DNA of 64,000 bases from Qipengyuania gaetbuli (GTDB taxonomy: Bacteria > Pseudomonadota > Alphaproteobacteria > Sphingomonadales > Sphingomonadaceae). The DNA lies in assembly GCF_020171365.1 (NCBI RefSeq), contig NZ_JAIUZO010000002.1, positions 372,001 through 436,000 of the forward strand. The letters run 5' to 3'. The notes under the pieces are model-generated. The model ran no database searches, was not told the origin of the DNA, and saw nothing but the letters and a program-made list of their open reading frames with translations. Positions 26,551 to 34,626 of this stretch are shown one piece after another. Made by a program: the position numbers and the translations under genes. Position 1 is the first letter of the stretch. Each line of letters begins with the position of its first letter.

Positions 26551-27582
26551 CTAGGCCGTCGGTCCCTCGTAGGCTTCCACGATACGCCCCACGATCGGAT
26601 GGCGCACGACGTCGGCGGCAGTGAAGCGGATCGTGCCGAAGCCTTCGACGCCCTCCAGCTTCTCGACCGCATCGGCAAGCCCGCTCATGCGGTCGCCGCC
26701 CGGAATATCGACCTGCCGCGGGTCGCCGCAGACCACCATCCGGCTGTTCTGGCCGAAGCGGGTGAGGAACATCTTCATCTGCTCGCGCGTGGTGTTCTGC
26801 GCCTCGTCGAGGATAACGAAAGCATCGGCCAGCGTCCGCCCGCGCATGAACGCGATGGGCGCGATCTCGATCTCGCCACTGGCCAAGCGCCGCTCGACCT
26901 GTTCGGGCGGCATGCAGTCGTAGAGCGCGTCGTAAAGTGGGCGCAGGTAGGGGTCGACCTTGTCCTTCATGTCGCCGGGCAGGAAGCCGAGCTTCTCGCC
27001 CGCTTCCACCGCCGGACGGCTGAGGATCAGACGCTGGACGCTACCGGTAATCAGCTGCGCCACCGCCTGCGCCACGGCCAGATAGGTCTTGCCGGTCCCC
27101 GCCGGACCCAGCGCGAAGATGATGTCGTCGCGCACGAGGCTGCGCATATAGGTCGCCTGCATGGCACTGCGCGGCACGATGGTCTTGCGCCGGGTACGGA
27201 TCATGATCGGCGGACCTTCCGGCTTGCCGTCCATGATGCCGTCGAGCGTGGGTTCGTTCGACATGGCGATCAGCGATTCGATCGCGCCCTGGTCGAGATC
27301 CTGCCCCATGGCGAGCCGGTCGTACATTTCATTGAGGACATCGCGGGCCCGGGCCACGCTGTCTTCCGGCCCTTCGATGTGGAGGGCATTGCCCCTCGCC
27401 GCGATAAAGACGCCAAGCCGGTTTTCGACCTGCACGATATTCGCATCGAACTGTCCGAACAGCGCGCCGAGCAGGCTCTGGTTGTCGAAGGTCAGGTCGA
27501 GCTGGGCGCGGCGTATTTCACGCTGCGGACTGGGCGGCGGAGTGAAAGCCTGAGGGGCCTTCGATGCGGGTTTGCGAGCCAT
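26551..27582 (-). CDS. ybeZ: PhoH-like ATPase
   Basis: 343 residues. The Walker A motif is [12 protein letters not shown] and the Walker B region is [10 protein letters not shown], followed by [11 protein letters not shown]. An N-terminal KH-like nucleic-acid region fits the PhoH/YbeZ family. It is thought to work with YbeY in RNA metabolism. The ATG follows AGGAGCGC. It is first in the ybeZ-ybeY-corC operon. Confidence 0.93.
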   Translation of the reverse strand: MARKPASKAPQAFTPPPSPQREIRRAQLDLTFDNQSLLGALFGQFDANIVQVENRLGVFIAARGNALHIEGPEDSVARARDVLNEMYDRLAMGQDLDQGAIESLIAMSNEPTLDGIMDGKPEGPPIMIRTRRKTIVPRSAMQATYMRSLVRDDIIFALGPAGTGKTYLAVAQAVAQLITGSVQRLILSRPAVEAGEKLGFLPGDMKDKVDPYLRPLYDALYDCMPPEQVERRLASGEIEIAPIAFMRGRTLADAFVILDEAQNTTREQMKMFLTRFGQNSRMVVCGDPRQVDIPGGDRMSGLADAVEKLEGVEGFGTIRFTAADVVRHPIVGRIVEAYEGPTA

Positions 27583-27727
27583 GCGCTCCTTTCGTTTCCG
27601 ATTCGGAATCTAGGCCTTGTCCCCCGCCGCGCAAGAGCACCGCGATCATGGCGGTGGAAAGTCATGCAGTTGCAAGATTTCAACTTGCGCGGCATCCTGT
27701 CCGGACCAGACCAGAGGAACCTGACCC

Positions 27728-28294
27728 ATGCGCTTTGCCTTCCTGCCGATCGTCGCCCTTTCGATTGCCGCCTGCGCCGAAGCGCCCGAAGCGGAGGCTC
27801 CGGAAACCGAATCCACCGAAGAGGTATCGCCCGCACCTGCCGATGCGGAAGAGGACATCCGTCACTTCCTGCTGCAGGAATATCCCGATGCGGCACCCAT
27901 GCAGTATGCCCTCGCCTGGTCCGATCTGAATGGCGACGGCGCGGACGAGGCCATCGTCCACATCATCACGCCCTATTTCTGCGGCACCGGCGGCTGCAAT
28001 ACGCTGGTCCTGACGCCTGCTGGCCCGATGTGGAGCAAGGTCGCGGAGATATCGGTATCGCGCACGCCGGTCTCGGTCCTCGATAGCGAGACCAACGGGT
28101 GGAAGGATCTTGCCATCAGCGTGTCGGGCGGCGGCGGCCCGTCGGGCATGATGCGCCTTGCCTTCAACGGAGAGAGCTACCCGTCGAACCCGACGGTTGC
28201 CCCGGCGGAACCGACCGAGGAAGCCGGCACCGTGCTGCTGGCCGAAGAGCCCGAAATGAAGACGCTGGAGGCGGAAGCCAAATCAGGCGAGTGA
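27728..28294 (+). CDS. Lipoprotein with calcium-loop-like segment, unknown function
   Basis: 188 residues. The lipobox is SIAAC (Cys16), followed by a Glu/Pro/Ala-rich linker of about 30 residues. The globular part contains [12 protein letters not shown], a DxNxDG calcium-binding loop as in FG-GAP/dockerin-like repeats, then a CGTGGC pair. GAGGAA precedes the ATG. It sits between miaB and ybeZ, which are usually adjacent in proteobacteria, and overlaps the miaB end by 12 bases head-on, so it may be a later insertion. Confidence 0.85.
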   Translation: MRFAFLPIVALSIAACAEAPEAEAPETESTEEVSPAPADAEEDIRHFLLQEYPDAAPMQYALAWSDLNGDGADEAIVHIITPYFCGTGGCNTLVLTPAGPMWSKVAEISVSRTPVSVLDSETNGWKDLAISVSGGGGPSGMMRLAFNGESYPSNPTVAPAEPTEEAGTVLLAEEPEMKTLEAEAKSGE

Positions 28295-29623
28295 CAGCGC
28301 ACCTTCGCGCACTGATGCCCTGAGCGAGTTGGGACCTGCCTCAAGCAGGTCCACCTCGACCAGGTCGCCGATGGCGTAATCGCCTTCGAACCAGGCGCTT
28401 TGCAGCCAGGGCGTCTTGCCCAGCCACTGGCCAGGATGCTTGCCCTTGCGTTCGACCAGCACTTCGCAGGTCCTGCCGACGGTACCCTCGTTGAATGCAA
28501 GCTGGTCCCGGTTGAGGGCCGCCTGGAGGCGCTGCAGGCGCTCGTCCATGACTTCCTTCGCGATCTGGCAGTCCATGCTCGCGGCAGGAGTTCCGGGACG
28601 CGGACTGTATTTGAAGCTGAACGCCTGCGCATAGCGGACCTCGTCCACCAGCTTCAGCGTTTCCTCGAACTCCGCATCGGTTTCACCCGGGAAACCGACG
28701 ATGAAGTCGCCGCTCAGCGCCAGGTCCGGCCGGGCAGCTCGGAAGCGTTCGAGCAGCTTGAGATAGCTTTCCGCCGTGTGGCTGCGGTTCATGGCCCTCA
28801 GCACACGGTCGCTGCCTGCCTGCACCGGCAGGTGGAGAAAGGGCATGAGCTTGTCGACCTCGCCATGGGCGGCGATCAGCTCGTCATCCATGTCGGCAGG
28901 ATGGCTGGTCGTGTAGCGGATGCGGGCGAGGCCATCGATACCCGCAAGATCGCGGATCAGACCGGCAAGGCCGACGCGGTGGCCCCTGTCGTTCTCTCCG
29001 CTCCATGCACTGACGTTCTGGCCGAGCAGCGTGATTTCGCGGGCGCCGGCTTCTACCAGTTTGCGAGCTTCGGTCACGAGATCGCTGTAAGGGCGACTGA
29101 TTTCCGCGCCGCGGGTATAGGGCACCACGCAATAGGTGCAGAACTTGTCGCAGCCTTCCTGCACGGTGAGGAAGGCGGCAGGGCCGATCTTGCGCCGCTC
29201 GGGCAGCGCCGCGAACTTTGCGATCGCCGGCATGTCGGTATCGGTTGCGCGCTCGCCCTGCACGGCCTTGTCGAGCATTTCGGGCAGGCGGTGATAGGCC
29301 TGCGGGCCGACGACCATGCTGACCGCTGGGGCGCGAGCCATGATCTCTTCACCCTCGGCCTGAGCAACGCAGCCTGCGACCGCGATCAGCGGCTTGGTGC
29401 CGTCCGCTTTCTGCAGGCGGCCGATGTCGGAATAGACCTTCTCCGCTGCCTTTTCGCGGATGTGGCAGGTGTTCAGGACCACCAGGTCCGCTTCCTCGCC
29501 TTCGGGCGCAGGCTTGATGCCACGCGTTGCCAGCATTTCTGCCATGCGCTCGCCGTCATAGACGTTCATCTGGCAGCCGAAGCTCTTGACCCTGTAGGTC
29601 CTGGGGGCGGTAGTCGGTTTCAT
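28283..29623 (-). CDS. miaB: tRNA-2-methylthio-N6-dimethylallyladenosine synthase
   Basis: 446 residues. Radical-SAM enzyme that adds the 2-methylthio group to i6A37 of tRNAs. UPF0004 domain ([23 protein letters not shown]), radical SAM triad CDKFCTYC, and a C-terminal TRAM domain are present in order. ATG 29623 is preferred to an in-frame TTG 39 bases upstream because the family begins just after it. Confidence 0.96.
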   Translation of the reverse strand: MKPTTAPRTYRVKSFGCQMNVYDGERMAEMLATRGIKPAPEGEEADLVVLNTCHIREKAAEKVYSDIGRLQKADGTKPLIAVAGCVAQAEGEEIMARAPAVSMVVGPQAYHRLPEMLDKAVQGERATDTDMPAIAKFAALPERRKIGPAAFLTVQEGCDKFCTYCVVPYTRGAEISRPYSDLVTEARKLVEAGAREITLLGQNVSAWSGENDRGHRVGLAGLIRDLAGIDGLARIRYTTSHPADMDDELIAAHGEVDKLMPFLHLPVQAGSDRVLRAMNRSHTAESYLKLLERFRAARPDLALSGDFIVGFPGETDAEFEETLKLVDEVRYAQAFSFKYSPRPGTPAASMDCQIAKEVMDERLQRLQAALNRDQLAFNEGTVGRTCEVLVERKGKHPGQWLGKTPWLQSAWFEGDYAIGDLVEVDLLEAGPNSLRASVREGALSLA

Positions 29624-29693
29624 GCGGATCGCGGCCCTAGCCCGAAGCTGCCCAAGGTTCAATCACCCCTGCGGCAGCCGAGGGACCTTGGCC

Positions 29694-30470
29694 CTACGAG
29701 AATTGCGTCGATGCCCCGATTACAGCCACGTATGGCTGGGCGACTGTCCTGAAACCCAGCTTTTCGTAGACGGGATAGCCCATTTCGGTCGCGCCCAGCG
29801 TGGCGAACTTGAGGCCGCTTTCCTGGTGATGCTCGATCGCCGACTGGAGAACGGCTGTGCCGACGCCGCGTCCGCGATGCTCTTCCGGGGTCGCCATGAC
29901 ATAGACCCCGAGGTGGTCATCGGTCCGCATGAAGACACCGGTCCCCAGGATCTTTCCGTCCTCTTCCACGAGCCAGATCTCGTTCCCCTCGTCCTGCAGG
30001 AATTCCGCAGGCATGGACCGGCTGGTCTTCTCGATATCGAGCGAAAAGGCCTGTGCCGATACGACCATGACCTGCGCCATTTCGGCAGGCGTGGCCTTGC
30101 GAGCCTTGAACGGGGCGGGCCTGTCGAACGGACCGGCAGGACGTTCCATGCACGGCACCTGCCCCACTGTTTCGATCCCGCGCTGTTCCAGCCGGTCCTT
30201 CAGGTCGGAATTTTCGCTGGGCGCGACGATGATCGTGTCCATCTGCGTGTCGCGGATGGTCTGTACAACGCGGTCTAGATCGTCGTCTGAGACAGAGGCA
30301 GCCAGCCCCGCCATATTGAGATCGGCACAGCCGGCCTCTCCGCTCAGGCCGATCCAGAAATCCTTGCCGGTTTCGAGCAGGCGGTTCGGCGCATGGCTGA
30401 ACAGGCGCATGACCTCGGCACCCATGTGCTCAATGTGCCATGCCTCGTCGTGAAATGAATGTCCGGCCAC
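29694..30470 (-). CDS. GNAT family acetyltransferase with N-terminal extension
   Basis: About 258 residues. The C-terminal half (from about 120) is a GNAT domain with the acetyl-CoA loop EEHRGRGVGTAVL and YEKLGFRTV. The N-terminal 120 residues are a second, degenerate GNAT-like or family-specific part. Substrate unknown. The best start is GTG 30470, with GGGGGAAG upstream; an ATG at 30419-30421 is later and lacks a ribosome site. Confidence 0.82.
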   Translation of the reverse strand: MAGHSFHDEAWHIEHMGAEVMRLFSHAPNRLLETGKDFWIGLSGEAGCADLNMAGLAASVSDDDLDRVVQTIRDTQMDTIIVAPSENSDLKDRLEQRGIETVGQVPCMERPAGPFDRPAPFKARKATPAEMAQVMVVSAQAFSLDIEKTSRSMPAEFLQDEGNEIWLVEEDGKILGTGVFMRTDDHLGVYVMATPEEHRGRGVGTAVLQSAIEHHQESGLKFATLGATEMGYPVYEKLGFRTVAQPYVAVIGASTQFS

Positions 30471-30572
30471 AATACTTCCCCCAAAGTTGCGCACCCGATG
30501 AAGGGCGCAGGCTAGGACCGGTTTCGCAATTGCACCAGCGCAGAATTTTGGGGGTGTCTGCCCATATGAAGG

Positions 30573-30618
30573 AGAGGAGGCGCAAAGCGGCGAAAACCCG
30601 CTCGCCCGCGCCTCCTCT
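30573..30618 (-). repeat. Long hairpin downstream of the cyclophilin gene
   Basis: AGAGGAGGCGC and GCGCCTCCTCT make an 11-bp perfect stem, with an inner AGCGG/CCGCT pair. It begins 14 bases after the cyclophilin stop codon. There is no T-run, so it is more likely a 3' end stabiliser or a Rho-linked terminator than an intrinsic terminator. Confidence 0.5.
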
Positions 30619-30631
30619 ACCGTGGTCTTGG

Positions 30632-31093
30632 TTAGCTGACGGTCGCCTTGACGATCTTGCCCGGCTCGCGCGGCGGTTCGCCCTTGGGCAGTGCATCGAT
30701 GTGCTCCATGCCGCTCTCGACCTGGCCCCAAACGGTGTACTGGCCGTCGAGGAAGTGGGCATCGTCGAAGCAGATGAAGAACTGGCTGTTGGCGCTGTCC
30801 GGCACCTGCGTGCGGGCCATCGAGCAAGTGCCGCGCACGTGCGGTTCGGCGTTGAATTCGGCCTTCAGGTCGGGCTTGTCGCTGCCGCCCATGCCGGTGC
30901 CGGTCGGATCGCCGCCCTGCGCCATGAAGCCGGGGATCACGCGGTGGAAGACCACGCCGTCGTAGAAGCCTTCGCCGGCCAGCGTCGTGATGCGCTCCAC
31001 ATGGCCCGGTGCAAGGTCGGGGCGCAGCTTGATGACGACGTCGCCGCCTTCTCCATTGCCGGTATCGAGGGTGAAGGTCAGTTTGTCTGCCAT
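30632..31093 (-). CDS. Peptidyl-prolyl cis-trans isomerase, cyclophilin type
   Basis: 153 residues. The cyclophilin core has FYDGVVFHRVIPGFMAQGGD, SMARTQVPDSANSQFFI and FLDGQYTVWGQV, carrying the catalytic Arg, Phe and Trp/His positions. There is no signal peptide, so it is cytoplasmic (PpiB-like). It is divergent from mgtE across a 101-base gap. Confidence 0.95.
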   Translation of the reverse strand: MADKLTFTLDTGNGEGGDVVIKLRPDLAPGHVERITTLAGEGFYDGVVFHRVIPGFMAQGGDPTGTGMGGSDKPDLKAEFNAEPHVRGTCSMARTQVPDSANSQFFICFDDAHFLDGQYTVWGQVESGMEHIDALPKGEPPREPGKIVKATVS

Positions 31094-31194
31094 CTGGCTG
31101 GTCTCCTGTGAGTTGGTTGCCGCCTACATAGGCGCTCGCCCGCCGATGTCACCCTCTGCTTGCAATCGACGCACGGGTGCCTAGACGGGGCAGC

Positions 31195-32643
31195 ATGGCG
31201 GAGGACGAACGGCCCCTCGACGAAGACGACGTGATGCTGGCCGAAACGCCGGACGAAGGCGCGCGCCCGGACGACCGTATCGACGACGAACGCATGGACG
31301 AGGAGAACACGCTCAAGCGCGAGTTCGTCCAGGCGGTCGAGGATGCGCTCGAAGCGGGCGACGAAAGCGAGGTCTACGATCTCGTCGAACCGCTCCACCC
31401 TGCCGACGTGGCCGACCTTCTCGAACTGCTCGAGAAGGACGAGCGTACCCAGCTCGCCTCGGCCATCACCGACCTCATGACCTCCGACGTCGTTGCCGAG
31501 CTCAACGACTACGTCCGCGAGGAGATGATGGAGGCCCTGCCCGCTGATGCGGTGGCGCAGATTGCCGAACAGCTGGAAACCGACGACGCCGTCCAGCTGA
31601 TCGAGGATCTCGACGAGGAGGACCAGCGCGCAGTCCTCGCCGAACTCGATCCCGAAGACCGGATCGCGATCCAGACCGCCCTCTCCTATCCCGAGGAGAC
31701 CGCAGGGCGCCTGATGAGCCGCGAATTCGTGGCCGTGCCCGAACACATCACGGTCGGCGGCCTGATCGACTTCCTGCGTGACCAGCACGACCTGCCGGAG
31801 GACTTCTTCGAGGTCTTCGTGGTCGACCAGCGCCATCACCCGGTCGGCACCTGCCAGCTTTCGTGGATCCTGCGCACACCGCGCAACATCGCGCTGTCCG
31901 ACGTCATGAAGCGCGACCAGACACTGGTTCCGGCCATGCTCGACCAGGAAGAGGTCGCGCTGATGTTCCAGAAGTACGGCCTCATCAGCGCCGCCGTGGT
32001 GGATGAGGACGGGCGCCTCGTCGGCCAGATGACGGTCGACGACGTGGTCCACATCATCTCCGAAGAAGCGGGCGAAGACGCCCTGCTCATGTCGGGTGCC
32101 GGCGAAGGCGACATCAACGAACCGATCCGCGAGGCGTACTCCGCCCGCGTGCGCTGGCTGGTCGCCAACCTCGGCACGGCGCTCATCGCCAGCCTCATCA
32201 TCGCGCTGTTCGGCGCCGCGATCGAGCAGCTTGTCGCGCTCGCCGTGCTCATGCCGATCGTTGCCAGCATCGGCGGTAATGCTGGTACGCAGACCATGGC
32301 GGTGACCGTGCGCGCTATCGCCATGAACCAGCTCACGAGGTCCAACACGGGCCGCATCCTTGCGCGCGAGATGCGCGTCGCGCTGCTCAACGGGGCGACC
32401 ATCGCGGTGCTGGTGGGCGCGGCCACCGCGGCCATCTTCAGCCCCCTGCTGGGCGGAGTGATCGCGCTGGCGATGATCATCAACGTGGTCACCGCAGGGC
32501 TGGCCGGCGTGCTCGTCCCGGTGGCGTTCGAAAGGCTCGACCAGGACCCCGCGGTCGCATCCAGCGTGTTCGTGACGATGATCACCGATTCGATGGGCTT
32601 CTTCGCCTTCCTCGGCCTCGCGGTCGTGCTCGGGGTGGTCTGA
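31195..32643 (+). CDS. mgtE: Magnesium transporter MgtE
   Basis: 482 residues. Domain order is an acidic N-domain (MgtE_N, about 40-145), a CBS pair (about 150-270) and five membrane helices (about 300-480) with the conserved block GNAGTQTMAV. It is a magnesium-gated channel of the inner membrane. ATG 31195 is used; an in-frame GTG 18 bases upstream is possible. The two-block element (copy 2) begins 8 bases after the stop. Confidence 0.95.
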   Translation: MAEDERPLDEDDVMLAETPDEGARPDDRIDDERMDEENTLKREFVQAVEDALEAGDESEVYDLVEPLHPADVADLLELLEKDERTQLASAITDLMTSDVVAELNDYVREEMMEALPADAVAQIAEQLETDDAVQLIEDLDEEDQRAVLAELDPEDRIAIQTALSYPEETAGRLMSREFVAVPEHITVGGLIDFLRDQHDLPEDFFEVFVVDQRHHPVGTCQLSWILRTPRNIALSDVMKRDQTLVPAMLDQEEVALMFQKYGLISAAVVDEDGRLVGQMTVDDVVHIISEEAGEDALLMSGAGEGDINEPIREAYSARVRWLVANLGTALIASLIIALFGAAIEQLVALAVLMPIVASIGGNAGTQTMAVTVRAIAMNQLTRSNTGRILAREMRVALLNGATIAVLVGAATAAIFSPLLGGVIALAMIINVVTAGLAGVLVPVAFERLDQDPAVASSVFVTMITDSMGFFAFLGLAVVLGVV

Positions 32644-32650
32644 AGCCCTA

Positions 32651-32720
32651 CAGGGTGGAACACTTGGAACACGGTCTAGGGAGAAAAAATCCCGGGGCGT
32701 TGGGATGTGCGCAAAGCGGC
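32651..32720 (+). repeat. Two-block dispersed element, copy 2
   Basis: The 26-base block at 32651-32676 with tandem TGGAACAC units, then 32 bases, then TGCGCAAAGCGG. It is the counterpart of 2676-2735. It ends 131 bases before the DUF1489 gene on the same strand. The 207-base gap after mgtE holds nothing else I can name. Confidence 0.6.
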
Positions 32721-32850
32721 GGAAATGCTCGGCTCGAAGAGCGATGGCTGGATGCATCCGGCAAGCCTGCCCCGTCTCTCCGCAAGTAGGAAAGCTGTTT
32801 CGGGAGCCAAGCCGGTTGAGGAACCTGCCCAGCCCTCTATCTAGGAAGCC

Positions 32851-33240
32851 ATGCCGCTCAACCTGACCAAGATCGCCTTCGGCGCGCAAAGCTATGCCGA
32901 TATCGAAAGCTGGTATGCCCAGCGGCGCAGCCCGAACCTGACGACGCGCTATCGCCCGACGAAGTGGGAACAGTGCATCGGCGGCTCGCTCTACTGGATC
33001 CACCAGCACAGCATCGTCGCCCGCAGCGAGATTACCGGCTTTTCCGAGACGCGCGACGGGCGCTGGTCGATCGACCTCAAGCCCGAACTCATCCGCGTCC
33101 ACCCCCGCCCCAAGCGCGCCCACCAGGGCTGGCGCTATCTCAAGGGCGAACCCCCGCGCGACCTCGCGGAAGGCGAGGACATCGGCGACGCGCTACCCGG
33201 GAAGCTTGCCGGCAAGCTGGAGCGGCTAGGGCTGATCTGA
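32851..33240 (+). CDS. DUF1489 family protein
   Basis: 129 residues. The N-terminal MPLNLTKIAFGAQS and the WEQCIGGSLYWI block are typical of this alphaproteobacterial family of unknown function. It is soluble, basic and lacks a signal peptide. AGGAAG precedes the ATG. It stands alone between mgtE and a convergent gene. Confidence 0.9.
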   Translation: MPLNLTKIAFGAQSYADIESWYAQRRSPNLTTRYRPTKWEQCIGGSLYWIHQHSIVARSEITGFSETRDGRWSIDLKPELIRVHPRPKRAHQGWRYLKGEPPRDLAEGEDIGDALPGKLAGKLERLGLI

Positions 33241-33284
33241 ACAGCGTGCGACTTGCAACCAGACGACGGATGTCAAAGCGGCGA

Positions 33285-34514
33285 TCAGGAGCCAGCCAAG
33301 ATCCGTGCCTTCATCTCCTCGAACTCCTCTTGGGAAAGCACTCCGCGATCGCGCAAGTCGGCAAGCCGCTCGAGTTCGGCAAGCGTTGTATCCTCGGATG
33401 GCGCCTGCGCAGTCCCTGCAACAGTGGTGCGGGTCGGGCCGCTTTCACTTTTTGGCTGCGGCAGTCCGAAAGTTGCTAGCTGCATCTTGCCCGCGCGAAG
33501 ATATTCGACCTCAAACTGCTCGGCTTCGGCCACCTTCTCCGTTGCCACGTACAGCGAACCGCGCGAAGCAACCGGAACACCACCGATGCACGTGATAACG
33601 TCGCCTGCGGAAAGCCCCGCAGCCTCGGCAGGACCGCCATCGGCTACCTGCGCAACCTTGAGCCCTTTCACTGCCGGATCGTCCATGCCCAACAGGACGC
33701 CAAGCGAGGCGCGCCGCGTCGGAAGCGGCAGCGGCTTCGACGGGTCGATCTTCACGTCGTCATCCTTGCCGCTCGTCCCGCCCCCGAGAATTCCCAGCGC
33801 CGCCCCGGTCGTCCCGCCGAGATAGGCACCAGCCACTCCGCCCGCGATGGTGCGGAGGAGGCCACCACCGCCGCCGGTCTTGCCGGCCCTCGCCCGGATG
33901 TAACGGATGTTCTGGTCATCTTGCGAAGCGGTGAGGAAGTCGCCCCATCCCGTATCGCGGAAGGCACGGATCGCGTTCTCCTTCCCCGCATCCATGGCAT
34001 AATTGGCTGCGAGGAGCAGTTGCTCCTCCCGCGTGAGGACAGCGTAATCATCGTCGTTGAGGTGCTGGTGGACGCCGTTTTCCAGCATGGCACGCACGAT
34101 ACCATATTCGTTTTCGTAGATCGCGAACTGTAGCGGCGACATGACATTGGCATCGTCGAACATCGATGCTTCCCAGGCCGACAGCCGGTCTGGCGTCAGC
34201 ACTAGCGCAAAAGCGGCGGCCTCGCTCTTCATCAGCGCGCAGCGGATCGGTCCCATGTGGGTTCGATGAGACAACTCATCCAACTGGAGCCCGTCGTCCA
34301 GCAGGGCCTGCAGAAGATCCACACGGCCTTTGCAGCCCATTTGGCGGAAATCCTTGTATTCATCCTCTACATAGGCGTTCACGTCGCCGCCGAAGTCCTG
34401 CGCGATGATCTGCCGCATTTCCGAGACGTCGTCGGGCATTGCCTGCGCGGCATTGGTGGCGAGTAACGAAGCCGCAAGGGCGATGAATGCTTTTCCGATC
34501 CTGTTCATGGGCAT
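33285..34514 (-). CDS. Exported mosaic protein: ankyrin-like, glycine-zipper, PDZ and SHOCT segments
   Basis: About 409 residues, family not recognised as a whole. A signal peptide (ends near TNAAQA) is followed by ankyrin-like helices (about 50-150). A glycine-zipper stretch (GGVAGAYLGGTTGAALG) can enter membranes. A PDZ domain follows (GGPAEAAGLSAGDVITCIGG), and the last 35 residues are a SHOCT motif (LADLRDRGVLSQEEFEEMKARIL). ATG 34514 and 34508 are both possible; neither has a clear ribosome site. It is the gene downstream of the usher on the same strand, 112 bases away. Confidence 0.85.
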   Translation of the reverse strand: MPMNRIGKAFIALAASLLATNAAQAMPDDVSEMRQIIAQDFGGDVNAYVEDEYKDFRQMGCKGRVDLLQALLDDGLQLDELSHRTHMGPIRCALMKSEAAAFALVLTPDRLSAWEASMFDDANVMSPLQFAIYENEYGIVRAMLENGVHQHLNDDDYAVLTREEQLLLAANYAMDAGKENAIRAFRDTGWGDFLTASQDDQNIRYIRARAGKTGGGGGLLRTIAGGVAGAYLGGTTGAALGILGGGTSGKDDDVKIDPSKPLPLPTRRASLGVLLGMDDPAVKGLKVAQVADGGPAEAAGLSAGDVITCIGGVPVASRGSLYVATEKVAEAEQFEVEYLRAGKMQLATFGLPQPKSESGPTRTTVAGTAQAPSEDTTLAELERLADLRDRGVLSQEEFEEMKARILAGS

Positions 34515-34626
34515 TTTGTGTCGCAAAAAGCGGCCAGAGATCAAGGGCAGGCCCACGAAATGTCCTGGGCCGGGGCATTACGCGCCAAGCGGGACGGCGA
34601 AGGATTGCTCGGAAATCCCGGACAGT

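Noticed and set aside
29651..29691. Terminator between the miaB start and the GNAT gene end
   Set aside because: CCAAGGT and ACCTTGG could pair, but the loop is long (27 bases) and no T-run follows on either strand.
31078..33123. Open frame of 681 codons on the minus strand
   Set aside because: It is antisense to mgtE and its neighbours, His/Asp-rich, with no domain. It is a shadow of acidic mgtE codons.
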